Assembly (NCBI GenBank): GCA_022792295.1
Contig: JAAWAR010000048.1
Location: forward strand, 1 to 42,479
Direction of reading: 5' to 3'
Length of the DNA stretch: 42,479 nucleotides
Origin: Lachnospiraceae bacterium
GTDB lineage: Bacteria; Bacillota; Clostridia; Lachnospirales; Lachnospiraceae
The notes under the pieces were generated by a model, which saw nothing but the letters and a program-made list of their open reading frames with translations, had not been told where the DNA came from and made no database searches. The translations under genes were made by a program, and so were the position numbers. This document shows, piece by piece, positions 19,847 to 27,051 of the stretch (positions are counted from its first letter, which is position 1; each line of letters opens with the position of its first letter).

Positions 19847-20135
19847 GCTTAATGTGTCTTTTGTGTGAAACACTTCGCACATCATATCACAGCTCACTTA
19901 AAAATGCAAGTGCTGACGGTCATACGTCATTTTACGGCAAGGAAACTATATTTTTTGAAATGCAACAATCCAAGTTTCATTACAATTTTGATGCCTTCTC
20001 TGTTACAGGCAGATTTCCGGCTCGTACCCCATGTTGGTCATAAGCACCAATAATATGCTTATCAGGGATCCGTCAAAACCAAACCGAGAAAGGATTTTTG
20101 CCTGCTTTCTACGTTTTCCCCAACGAGCCCGAAGG
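19847..20135. other. Intergenic region between DAHP synthase and the lipoprotein gene, about 290 bp
   Basis: Contains a small stem GAAGGT/ACCTTC overlapping the DAHP synthase stop, and a weak hairpin ATAAGCA/TGCTTAT near 20039-20062. Neither has a T-run. I see no leader peptide, T-box or riboswitch. The rest is AT-rich and featureless. Confidence 0.4.
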
Positions 20136-21164
20136 TCACACACCTTCTGCAATCTCGTAAATTAACTGCTCGGACTCCTCCCAGCCTAAACATGGATCTG
20201 TAATGGATTTTCCGTATATGTGCTCGCCGATCTTCTGGCTTCCCGACTCCAGATAGCTCTCCACCATAACGCCTTTTACAAAGTCATGGATCTCTGTTGA
20301 GTGGCGGCGGCTGTGAAGCACCTCCTTCACAATCCGGATCTGCTCTCTGTAGCGTTTATCGGAATTCGAATGATTCGCATCCACGATACAGGCTGGATTC
20401 ACAAGCTCCCTCTCCCCGTAAAGCTTCAGCAAAAGCTCCAAATCCTCATAATGGTAATTGGGCAGGCATTGTCCGTGCTTGTTGACCGCCCCGCGCAGGA
20501 TCGTATGGGTCAAGGGATTGCCCGAGGTCTGCACCTCCCTCGTGCGGTAAATGAAATCATGCCCATGCTGGGAGGCGTATACAGCGTTCAGCATCACACT
20601 AAGGTCTCCACTGGTCGGATTTTTCATCCCTACCGGTACGTCTACGCCGCTGCATGTCAGACGATGCTGCTGATTCTCGACTGAACGTGCCCCAATCGCA
20701 ATATAGGACAGCACATCCGACAAATAACTGAAATTTTCCGGATACAGCATCTCATCCGCCGTCGTAAAGCCATAATCCTCGATTGCCCGCATATGGAGCC
20801 TCCGGATCGCCACAAGTCCCTCATACATGTCAGGCTTCTTCTCCGGGTCCGGCTGATGCAGCATTCCCTTATAGCCGCCTCCTGTCGTCCGCGGCTTATT
20901 CGTATACACACGCGGAATCAGGATCAACTTTTCCTTTACCCGTTCATACACTCTGGCGAGCCGTTCCATGTACTCGCAGACCGCATCCTCCCGATCTGCC
21001 GAACACGGTCCGATAATCACCAGAAATTTCTGGCTTTTGCCAGTAAACAGCTCTGCAATTTCTCTGTCCTTTTCAGCCTTTCTCTCCACAGACTCCGGCT
21101 TCAGCGGAAATTCCGTCTTAATCTCCTCCGGTGTTGGAAGCAGGCTTCGCTCAATAAACGACAT
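20136..21164 (-). CDS. aroF: 3-deoxy-7-phosphoheptulonate (DAHP) synthase, class I AroG type
   Basis: Condenses phosphoenolpyruvate and erythrose-4-phosphate to DAHP, the first step to chorismate and aromatic amino acids. The length of 342 residues matches AroF/G/H of E. coli. The metal-binding cysteine is C54 in IIGPCSADRED, the PEP site includes PRVYTNKPRTT (about 84-94), the metal histidine lies in DANHSNSDKR near residue 263, and KGVMVESYLESGSQ carries the conserved Glu. Start ATG 21164 follows AGGAGGAAACC. Feedback specificity (Phe, Tyr or Trp) cannot be read from the sequence here, so the gene letter is nominal. No other aromatic genes are adjacent. Confidence 0.94.
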   Translation of the reverse strand: MSFIERSLLPTPEEIKTEFPLKPESVERKAEKDREIAELFTGKSQKFLVIIGPCSADREDAVCEYMERLARVYERVKEKLILIPRVYTNKPRTTGGGYKGMLHQPDPEKKPDMYEGLVAIRRLHMRAIEDYGFTTADEMLYPENFSYLSDVLSYIAIGARSVENQQHRLTCSGVDVPVGMKNPTSGDLSVMLNAVYASQHGHDFIYRTREVQTSGNPLTHTILRGAVNKHGQCLPNYHYEDLELLLKLYGERELVNPACIVDANHSNSDKRYREQIRIVKEVLHSRRHSTEIHDFVKGVMVESYLESGSQKIGEHIYGKSITDPCLGWEESEQLIYEIAEGV

Positions 21165-21197
21165 GGTTTCCTCCTGCTGTATATTTTCCGATCTATC

Positions 21198-22325
21198 CTA
21201 CTCCAGCGTCCGCGCCGTTTCCTCCAGATACTTTGTAATCGGAAGATGCTGCGGACATTGGCTTTCGCACTGCCCGCATTTTACGCATTCGGAGGCTTTT
21301 CCCATTTCCAAAGCTTCCGTAAAACGCACATAGGCACTCTTTGACCGCGAAATTTGCTGCTCACCGAATTTACTGATTTCATTCATCAGCTTGAAGTAAT
21401 CGGGAATTGCAATTTTCTTTGGGCAGCCGTCCACACAGTACCGGCATGCCGTACAGGCAATGCTCGCCTTTTCCCGGATACACGCCGCGGCCCGCGCGAC
21501 CGTTTCCTTTTCTTCATCTGTGAGTGTGGTGAAGTCACGCATGTAAGAAAGATTGTCCTCCATCTGCTCCGGAGTACTCATGCCGGACAGAACCATAATC
21601 ACCTGCTCGAAAGAAGCCGCATACCGTACGGCCCACGAAGCTGCCGACTGTTTTGGATCAGCCGCCTTAAACAGCCGATCCGCATCCTCTGTAATGTTCG
21701 CTAGGAGGCCCCCCTTGACCGGCTCCATGACGATCACCGGTTTGTTATGCCTGACACAGATCTCATAGCATCTGCGCGCCTGCACCTCGGGATCCTCCCA
21801 GTCGATATAATTTAACTGAAGCTGTACAACCTCCATCTCCGGATGCCTTGTAAGAATCTCCTCCAGTACCTCCGGTTTGTCATGGAACGAAAATCCGACA
21901 TGCCGGATCTTCCCTTCTGCCTTCTTTCGCGCCGCAAATTCAAACGCCCCGATGGATTCCGCCAGCTCCAGATGCTCCTTCTTCATGGCATGCAGCAGAT
22001 AATAATCGAAATATTCGACCCCGCAACGCTCCAACTGGCCGGCAAAAAACTCCTCAAGCTTTTCGGCCTCTTTGACCATGGAAAAACTCAGCTTATCGGT
22101 AATCGTATACGATTCTCTTGCAAACCGTTTCGCCACACACTCCCGAAACGCAATCTCACTGTTCCCGCCCCCATGATAGGGCGCTGCCGTATCAAAATAT
22201 GTAAACCCTTCTTCGATGAACCGGTCTGCCATCTTGCAGAGGGCCTCATAATCCACCCTCGTACTGTCCGTTTCGTCCAAAAGCGGCAGCCTCATCAAGC
22301 CGAATCCCAATTTTTTTGCATTCAT
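21198..22325 (-). CDS. Aldo/keto reductase with C-terminal 4Fe-4S ferredoxin domain
   Basis: A 375-residue oxidoreductase. The N-terminal TIM-barrel aldo/keto reductase domain (about 1-270) has the catalytic tetrad: D45 and Y50 in FDTAAPYHGG, K78 in TDKLSF and H112 in YYLLHAMKK. The C-terminal part carries two iron-sulfur motifs, CTACRYCVDGCP near residue 290 and CVKCGQCESQCPQH near 345, so electrons may enter from ferredoxin rather than only NAD(P)H. Such proteins are frequent in anaerobic Clostridia and their substrates are mostly unknown. Start ATG 22325 follows AAAGGAGG. A near-consensus promoter lies upstream. Confidence 0.9.
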   Translation of the reverse strand: MNAKKLGFGLMRLPLLDETDSTRVDYEALCKMADRFIEEGFTYFDTAAPYHGGGNSEIAFRECVAKRFARESYTITDKLSFSMVKEAEKLEEFFAGQLERCGVEYFDYYLLHAMKKEHLELAESIGAFEFAARKKAEGKIRHVGFSFHDKPEVLEEILTRHPEMEVVQLQLNYIDWEDPEVQARRCYEICVRHNKPVIVMEPVKGGLLANITEDADRLFKAADPKQSAASWAVRYAASFEQVIMVLSGMSTPEQMEDNLSYMRDFTTLTDEEKETVARAAACIREKASIACTACRYCVDGCPKKIAIPDYFKLMNEISKFGEQQISRSKSAYVRFTEALEMGKASECVKCGQCESQCPQHLPITKYLEETARTLE

Positions 22326-22404
22326 TTTTTGTGCTCCTCCTTTATTGCAGCTCCTGTTTCCCAAGAGCCGCTTTTTTCGTTTCGCAGCCCTTAACCATAT
22401 GCAG

Positions 22405-22459
22405 CTCGGCACGGTTTTATCTCTGCCGAGATTATACCGTATTGCCGATTTTTTGTAAA
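22405..22459 (-). promoter_or_regulatory. Promoter of the aldo/keto reductase gene with nested inverted repeats
   Basis: Leftward promoter TTTACA (22454-22459), 17-bp spacer, TATAAT (22431-22436). Just downstream, CTCGGCA (22405-22411) and TGCCGAG (22424-22430) form a 7-bp inverted repeat over the expected start of transcription, a position suited to a repressor or to a 5' hairpin. Confidence 0.75.
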
Positions 22460-22735
22460 GTAAATGTTATGGGTTCTCCTGCCGATTGCCTTATTCTTGT
22501 GAGTGGCTGCCCGCAGAAGACAACGGGTCGCTCTTTCTTGCACCCCTGTTTTGGGATTCTGCTGTGTTGCTGCCGCTCGTTGTACATCCAGTACGCCTCC
22601 TTCCCAGCGCCCTGCACAGCCCAAAATTGGGGCCCGCGTCCTCTTGTCTGCTGAGGGCACCATACAGCGTGAGGAAACATTTTTAACTATTTCTGCATCC
22701 GGTGCAAAGCTGCCCCTTCTCTTTTTATTCGTTCA
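22460..22735. other. Intergenic region with a dispersed repeat copy, about 275 bp
   Basis: Lies between the MFS gene's stop and the promoter of the aldo/keto reductase gene. It is open in several frames but none has a ribosome site or a recognisable product. It includes one copy of a short dispersed repeat (22582-22615) with partial inverted repeats around it, such as GCCC/GGGGC near 22619-22635. Confidence 0.4.
22582..22615. repeat. Copy 1 of a degenerate dispersed intergenic repeat
   Basis: The 34-base core, beginning GTACATCCAGTACGC and ending CCCTGC, is repeated as a 32-base version at 25442-25473 (GTCCATCCAGTACGC ... CCCTGC). Fourteen of the first 15 bases and the last six are identical. 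Both copies follow the 3' ends of leftward genes. Confidence 0.45.
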
Positions 22736-23983
22736 TTAGATGCAGCTCTGTTTTTCCTCCAGTTTTCTGAAGAAGCCGGCAGAACACACTCCGATCGCGC
22801 ATACCGTTATACCGGTAGGAATCAGCACAAAATAAACTGCCTCCTTGAATCTGTCAAATAAAAATCCGTAAACCACCTGTCCAAGCGGCTGAACACACAT
22901 GGTAACAGACGACGTATAAGCCATTATCTTCCCAATCAAATGGTCTGGCGTATTCTGCTGGATTATTGACACAGCAAAAATAGAAAAAATACTGACCGCA
23001 GCCTGCATACCGCAAAAAGCCGCCACATTAACAATATATCTTATAACCCCATCCGGCTGGAAAAGGAAGACACACCCGGCTGGAATGATGCAAATCCCAA
23101 TCGCTGCAAGTACAAGCGATAATCTGCCTGCTTTAAGCTTTCCCGTGAGAAGCCCCGCAGCAATACTTCCCAAAATAGTGGCAAATGCCAGCGCACTTTC
23201 CGCTCCTCCGTAATATGCTGCGTCCAGTTTAAGAACCGTCCGCACCAAAAAAGGCAGGCCCACCAGCGTAATCCCCATGACGAAAAAACGAGAGAGAGCC
23301 GTTAAGAGCAGCATCCTCCTGATATCCGGCTGCTCTCTCCTGATGAAGGAAAGACTGTTTAGGAAATCCTCCTTTACCATAGATAAAAACTTCCCCTGAT
23401 ACTTCCTGGGCTGGTAATCCAGTTTTATGGAACGTTCCAGCCATGCTGTGAGGAAGAAGCAAACCACGCTCATATTCATGACAGGCTTTAAACCAAACGC
23501 CGCATACAGGATACCGCCCAAAAGGGGAGCAATCAGATACGACAGGGACGCAATCTGATTTACAACCGCATTTCCTCTGATAATTCCGTCGCCTGTCAGC
23601 ATTTGCGGAATGCAGGCCTGCACGGTAGGCGTTTCAAAGGCCCCAAGAACCGAAAGCGCCACAAGCAGTATACCAATCACGGCAAGGGCATTATTTCCTG
23701 ACAGACAGGCAGCGGCACCTAAAACAGCACACCCCGTCAGAGTATCCAATGCTACCATGATTTTTCTTTTGTCTGCCCGGTCGGCAAGAATACCCCCAAG
23801 CGGTGACAAAAGGATCGTGGGAACTGTGGCAGCGGATAAAATACCGGCAAACACGGCTGCCGAGCCAGACATCTCAAGTACATACATGGACAATGCCAGC
23901 CTTAAGATATAATTACCGAATAAAGAGCTTGCCTGGCCCAATACAAGGAGCGTAAAATTTTTTGTAAACAGGTTCCGTCCCAT
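22736..23983 (-). CDS. MFS efflux transporter, DHA3/macrolide-efflux-like
   Basis: A 415-residue major facilitator with about 12 hydrophobic helices. The N-terminal NFTLLVLGQASSLFGNYILRLAL is typical of the DHA3 group (MefA-like); the loop after helix 2 reads SPLGGILADRADKRKIMVALD, the motif A of the superfamily. It likely uses the proton gradient to export a small molecule. The start at ATG 23983 lies 3 bp after the stop of the TetR gene, so the regulator and pump are co-transcribed, the regulator first. That arrangement suggests autoregulated, ligand-induced efflux. The exported compound is not identifiable. Confidence 0.9.
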   Translation of the reverse strand: MGRNLFTKNFTLLVLGQASSLFGNYILRLALSMYVLEMSGSAAVFAGILSAATVPTILLSPLGGILADRADKRKIMVALDTLTGCAVLGAAACLSGNNALAVIGILLVALSVLGAFETPTVQACIPQMLTGDGIIRGNAVVNQIASLSYLIAPLLGGILYAAFGLKPVMNMSVVCFFLTAWLERSIKLDYQPRKYQGKFLSMVKEDFLNSLSFIRREQPDIRRMLLLTALSRFFVMGITLVGLPFLVRTVLKLDAAYYGGAESALAFATILGSIAAGLLTGKLKAGRLSLVLAAIGICIIPAGCVFLFQPDGVIRYIVNVAAFCGMQAAVSIFSIFAVSIIQQNTPDHLIGKIMAYTSSVTMCVQPLGQVVYGFLFDRFKEAVYFVLIPTGITVCAIGVCSAGFFRKLEEKQSCI

Positions 23984-23986
23984 CCG

Positions 23987-24637
23987 CTACCCCCTTTTCT
24001 TTTCATGATTTCCCAGTATCTTTTCTGTCCTCCCATACATCTCCCCCTCTGCGACCGGAAGCCCCATTGCCAAAAGTACCTCCGCAAGGAACCGACACTT
24101 ATGCTGAATTCCTTCTGCATCCGCCGGAAACACAGATGGCAGCAGCCAAAAATTCATCAATGGAAGCAGTTCGGAAAGCTCTTTGGCATATTCCGTCCGG
24201 ATCGAACCGTCACGCCGGCCCTCCTCGATCAGTTCAAACCAAAGAGGAGTCAGAATCCGCCGATTCGCCTGGACTGCAGCCGCTAAAATGCGAGGGTCTT
24301 TCAGGATAGAGACCGCCTGTGTATTGATTTTTTCCCGTTCTTCATCGGCCCTGTCCATTGCAAGCATCTCCCGGATCTTTTGCAGACCGGTCAAGTCAGA
24401 GCGCCCCCTGACCGCCTCAAACGGATTATTTTCAAAAAACAGCCGGTCGCCCAAGGCGCGCATACAATCTTCCTTACTCTGGAAAAAACGATAAAACAGC
24501 CCTTTCGCCCCGCCTGCCAGCTTCATAATATCCGCAACGGAAGTATCCTCATAGCCTTTTAATAAAAAAAGTTCCTTTGCAGCGTCCAAAATCTCTCTTT
24601 CCCATTGTTCCGGCGGTTTTTTCACAGGTCTAGCCAA
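23987..24637 (-). CDS. TetR/AcrR family transcriptional regulator
   Basis: A 216-residue repressor. Residues 10-55 form the DNA-binding domain: REILDAAKELFLLKGYEDTS, then the helix-turn-helix VADIMKLAGGAKGLFYRFFQSKEDCMRAL. The remainder is a helical ligand-binding domain without obvious relatives. I prefer TTG 24637 as the start: AAGGAGG lies immediately against ATG 24646 (no spacing) but 9 bases before the TTG, and MARPVKK is a usual beginning for this family. It should repress itself and the MFS gene 3 bp downstream by binding the palindrome at 24658-24684. Confidence 0.87.
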   Translation of the reverse strand: MARPVKKPPEQWEREILDAAKELFLLKGYEDTSVADIMKLAGGAKGLFYRFFQSKEDCMRALGDRLFFENNPFEAVRGRSDLTGLQKIREMLAMDRADEEREKINTQAVSILKDPRILAAAVQANRRILTPLWFELIEEGRRDGSIRTEYAKELSELLPLMNFWLLPSVFPADAEGIQHKCRFLAEVLLAMGLPVAEGEMYGRTEKILGNHEKKRG

Positions 24638-24657
24638 ATCTACCATCCTCCTTATAT

Positions 24658-24712
24658 TAATTATTGACTTTTGGTCATTAATTAGTATACAAAACTTATT
24701 CTGACATGTCAA
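24658..24712 (-). promoter_or_regulatory. Near-consensus promoter and palindromic operator of the tetR-MFS operon
   Basis: Leftward promoter TTGACA (24707-24712), 17-bp spacer, TATACT (24684-24689). The transcription start region is covered by the inverted repeat TAATTATTGAC-N5-GTCATTAATTA at 24658-24684, with 10 of 11 arm positions matched. Its position just downstream of the -10 is that of a TetR-type self-repression site. Confidence 0.82.
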
Positions 24713-24749
24713 CCACTGAAGAATCAAACTTTATTTCTGCAATTTTATT

Positions 24750-25281
24750 TCACCCTGCATCCCGCTTCTTTTTTCTCAGTTTCAAGACAATCTGTTGCTC
24801 ATTTGCTTTGTCTTCCAGCAATTTTTTTACACGGCTGGCCTTCTCCTTTATAGGCCGCCTATTTATTTCATCGTCTTGGATTATCTGTTGTTTTACCGCT
24901 CTTACATCCTGCAGTTCCAACAGATTTACGGCCAGACAGAAAAAAGATTTTTTTCTGCCGTCATTGTAATTCTGCAAAAGCCAGTTTAAAATAGCAAGTT
25001 TTTCTTGCTGCTCTCTCTGATACTCCTCCGTACCAATTTTATCCCGCTTTTTCAAATCTTTTTTCCGATTGCGGTGCGAGATGAAGGAATCAAATTCATC
25101 CATATTTTGGTATCGTTCACAGGGGAATTCCCGACACAGACTGCAATACTCCGGTTTTGCATGCCTGATTCCCCGGCCCGCCTCCGCAGCCGGGACAGTA
25201 CCCATCTATATGCATGGGGTACAATCCACAGTTCAGGCCACACATAGAAAACAACAGATCCGATCTTTTAAATCCCTTCAA
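24750..25281 (-). pseudogene. DUF3795 zinc-ribbon-type protein, frameshifted
   Basis: The reading frame is broken near 25155. The upstream part, from a TTG at 25281 preceded by AGGAGG, encodes MKGFKRSDLLFSMCGLNCGL and GYCPGCGGGPGNQACK; the downstream part, in another frame to the stop at 24750, encodes PEYCSLCREFPCERYQNMDEF, SFISHRNRKKDL and the helical remainder. Together they match the DUF3795 pattern of paired CxxC motifs. Between the two parts about ten residues usual for the family are absent, so a short deletion probably caused the shift. One motif cysteine is also changed (CGLNCGLYP where CGLNCGLCP is usual). A sequencing error could explain the shift but not the missing residues. Confidence 0.75.
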
Positions 25282-25441
25282 GATCTCCCTCCTAACGGCA
25301 TCCGCCAACCGTTTTCACATACCGTCCGCATTCCAAAAAATCCATGCTGCTACAAAAAAGTTTTACTCGTCAGAAAGCCTGCCTAAGTTTCCGCCGGACT
25401 GCCTTATCGGCGATCAATGGTTGTATATGCCGGCAGCACAC

Positions 25442-25473
25442 GTCCATCCAGTACGCTCGTCCCAATTCCCTGC
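25442..25473. repeat. Copy 2 of a degenerate dispersed intergenic repeat
   Basis: A 32-base relative of 22582-22615, starting GTCCATCCAGTACGC and ending CCCTGC. It lies between the frameshifted DUF3795 gene and the terminator of the SGNH gene. The flanking sequence (GCCGGCAGCACAC) is only loosely similar to that of copy 1. Confidence 0.45.
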
Positions 25474-25490
25474 TAAATCAACGCTAAGGC

Positions 25491-25552
25491 ATAAAAACGC
25501 CTTCAGAACCCAAGAGCTGTCTTTGGGCAGCCGAAGGCATGTGTCTTTTTTT
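25491..25552 (-). terminator. Bidirectional intrinsic terminator after the SGNH/MBOAT operon
   Basis: GCCTTC (25499-25504) pairs with GAAGGC (25533-25538), with an inner CCCAA-AG/CTTTGGG stem. Read leftwards it is followed by GTTTTTAT; read rightwards a run of T lies at about 25545-25552. It ends the leftward operon 20 bp after the stop at 25559. Confidence 0.85.
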
Positions 25553-25558
25553 ACTTCT

Positions 25559-26977
25559 TTATTCCCCCGAAAGCCCGATCCCTACGCATTTCAAAAATGT
25601 CCTCTGACTGTGGCTGTAGACCAGTACATTCACACCGTCCTTTACCTTCGACTGATCCGACCGATCCATAATTAATTCTATCCGCAGCACACCGTTTCCT
25701 TCCCCATCATACTCTGTGTGTCCGCGAAGTACCAGGTCATCGTCATATAACACCAGACTCCAAAGACATGATTCTGCCCCCATCGAGTCAAACAGCCATT
25801 CTCCCGTCTGCCCGCGCACAAATCCGCCGCCCCGCTCAAACATCGTTCGCGTGACGCCGGCCTTTTTAAGCGCCGGCCAAATCTCCCCTTCGTACCGCAT
25901 GTACACCCCGTCAAGCGAAAAAGCCGCCGTGTAGCTTCCCTCGGCAAGCAGCGAAACCACCTCCTCAAAGCTCTCCGCCATCATGATCTTTCGGTCTGTG
26001 TGCACGCTGCGGTAACGTGCAAGTCTTTCTTCAAACGCAAAGGCCTCCGCCTGCGCTTTTCGCATATCGGCCAGCCCTGCCTCGTCGGAAAGCCACTGTC
26101 CGAGAAAGGCCGACACCTTTTCCTGGCCGCGGATATTCAGGTGATGTCCATCTGCAAAATCCGCAGCCAAAAGCCCCATCGCCTCATATGCTTCAGGCGT
26201 ATTCGCGTCGCAGTACGGGATGCCTTGGCCTGCGGCCCACTCCCGGATCCACCGGTTTTGTCCTCCCGCCTCCTCTGTATCGTAAGCCGGCAGATTGACA
26301 AGAAAAAGCCCACAGCCCTTCTCCTTGCAGAGCGCCAGAATTTGCTCCAGATACTGCATCTCCCGCTCCCTCACTGCAATCGCCTTTGGCTCTTGTTCAA
26401 ATCCCGCAAACAGTCCGGTCTCTGCCTGCACCTCCGTCCGTCCCATACAGCCCATCACATCGTACTCGCGTCTGGCGTCATTCCTTGTGATCTCCTTCCA
26501 ACGGTTGTGATAGCGAAAAAACGGCAGAAACCACGCCGGACTGTCATGGATCACATCCCGGTACATTTCAAACCGGAGCCGGGGATCGGCGATCATCGGC
26601 AGGCTCGAAAGCTTATTGCTGATCGTCAAAAAATCATCCGGCCGCGTCAGGCTCTCAAAATCCAAAACCACAGCCTTAGGGCTCTGCCGGTTCAATACAT
26701 CCTGCATCACATAATACGTCGTGCCGATATACTGTCCGGCGGCACAAAAGTTATAGGACATGATCCCCGCCGTATCCCAGACCGTCACAGGATTCAGGTC
26801 ATTTGCCCCCTGGCTTGTCCCGAAAAAGAGCACCTGGCATCCGTCTGCATCCGGCGTATCTGTTGTCACATAGCTCCGCACGTTCGTATTCAGCACTCCG
26901 TTTGCGATCCAGCCGATTCCCAGCACAAGCAAAAGGAAAATGCTTCCGCCAAGCACATGTGCCATTCGCTTTTTCAT
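25559..26977 (-). CDS. Membrane-anchored SGNH-fold protein, probable partner of the MBOAT acyltransferase
   Basis: A 472-residue protein with one N-terminal membrane anchor (residues 8-28) and a large extracytoplasmic part. SGNH block I is FFGTSQGAND with S55, and block V is DGHHLN with D276 and H279, so the catalytic Ser-Asp-His set is present. The layout resembles AlgJ/AlgX and DltD-like partners that complete O-acetylation of surface glycans after MBOAT proteins deliver the acyl group. A C-terminal region (about 335-472) with SYTAAFSLDGVYMRYEG and DGVNVLVYSHSQR forms an extra beta-rich domain that I cannot name securely; it faintly recalls ILEI-type domains. I chose ATG 26977 because GGGAGGAGG precedes it. 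It follows the MBOAT gene by 74 bp. Confidence 0.82.
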   Translation of the reverse strand: MKKRMAHVLGGSIFLLLVLGIGWIANGVLNTNVRSYVTTDTPDADGCQVLFFGTSQGANDLNPVTVWDTAGIMSYNFCAAGQYIGTTYYVMQDVLNRQSPKAVVLDFESLTRPDDFLTISNKLSSLPMIADPRLRFEMYRDVIHDSPAWFLPFFRYHNRWKEITRNDARREYDVMGCMGRTEVQAETGLFAGFEQEPKAIAVREREMQYLEQILALCKEKGCGLFLVNLPAYDTEEAGGQNRWIREWAAGQGIPYCDANTPEAYEAMGLLAADFADGHHLNIRGQEKVSAFLGQWLSDEAGLADMRKAQAEAFAFEERLARYRSVHTDRKIMMAESFEEVVSLLAEGSYTAAFSLDGVYMRYEGEIWPALKKAGVTRTMFERGGGFVRGQTGEWLFDSMGAESCLWSLVLYDDDLVLRGHTEYDGEGNGVLRIELIMDRSDQSKVKDGVNVLVYSHSQRTFLKCVGIGLSGE

Positions 26978-27051
26978 CAACGTCCTCCTCCCGGAATGTG
27001 TTTAAAAATTGCATTCCATCGTTTTGACAGAGCGTACTTTTCGATCACATT

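Noticed and set aside
22391-22680. Overlapping open frames on both strands of the intergenic region before the MFS gene
   Set aside because: No ribosome sites and low-complexity translations; the region is better described as a spacer with a dispersed repeat.
24750-25205. The downstream DUF3795 part as an intact 151-residue protein
   Set aside because: Its N-terminus before PEYCSLC reads MGTVPAAEAGRGIRHAK, which is the out-of-frame copy of the true GYCPGCGGGPGN segment.
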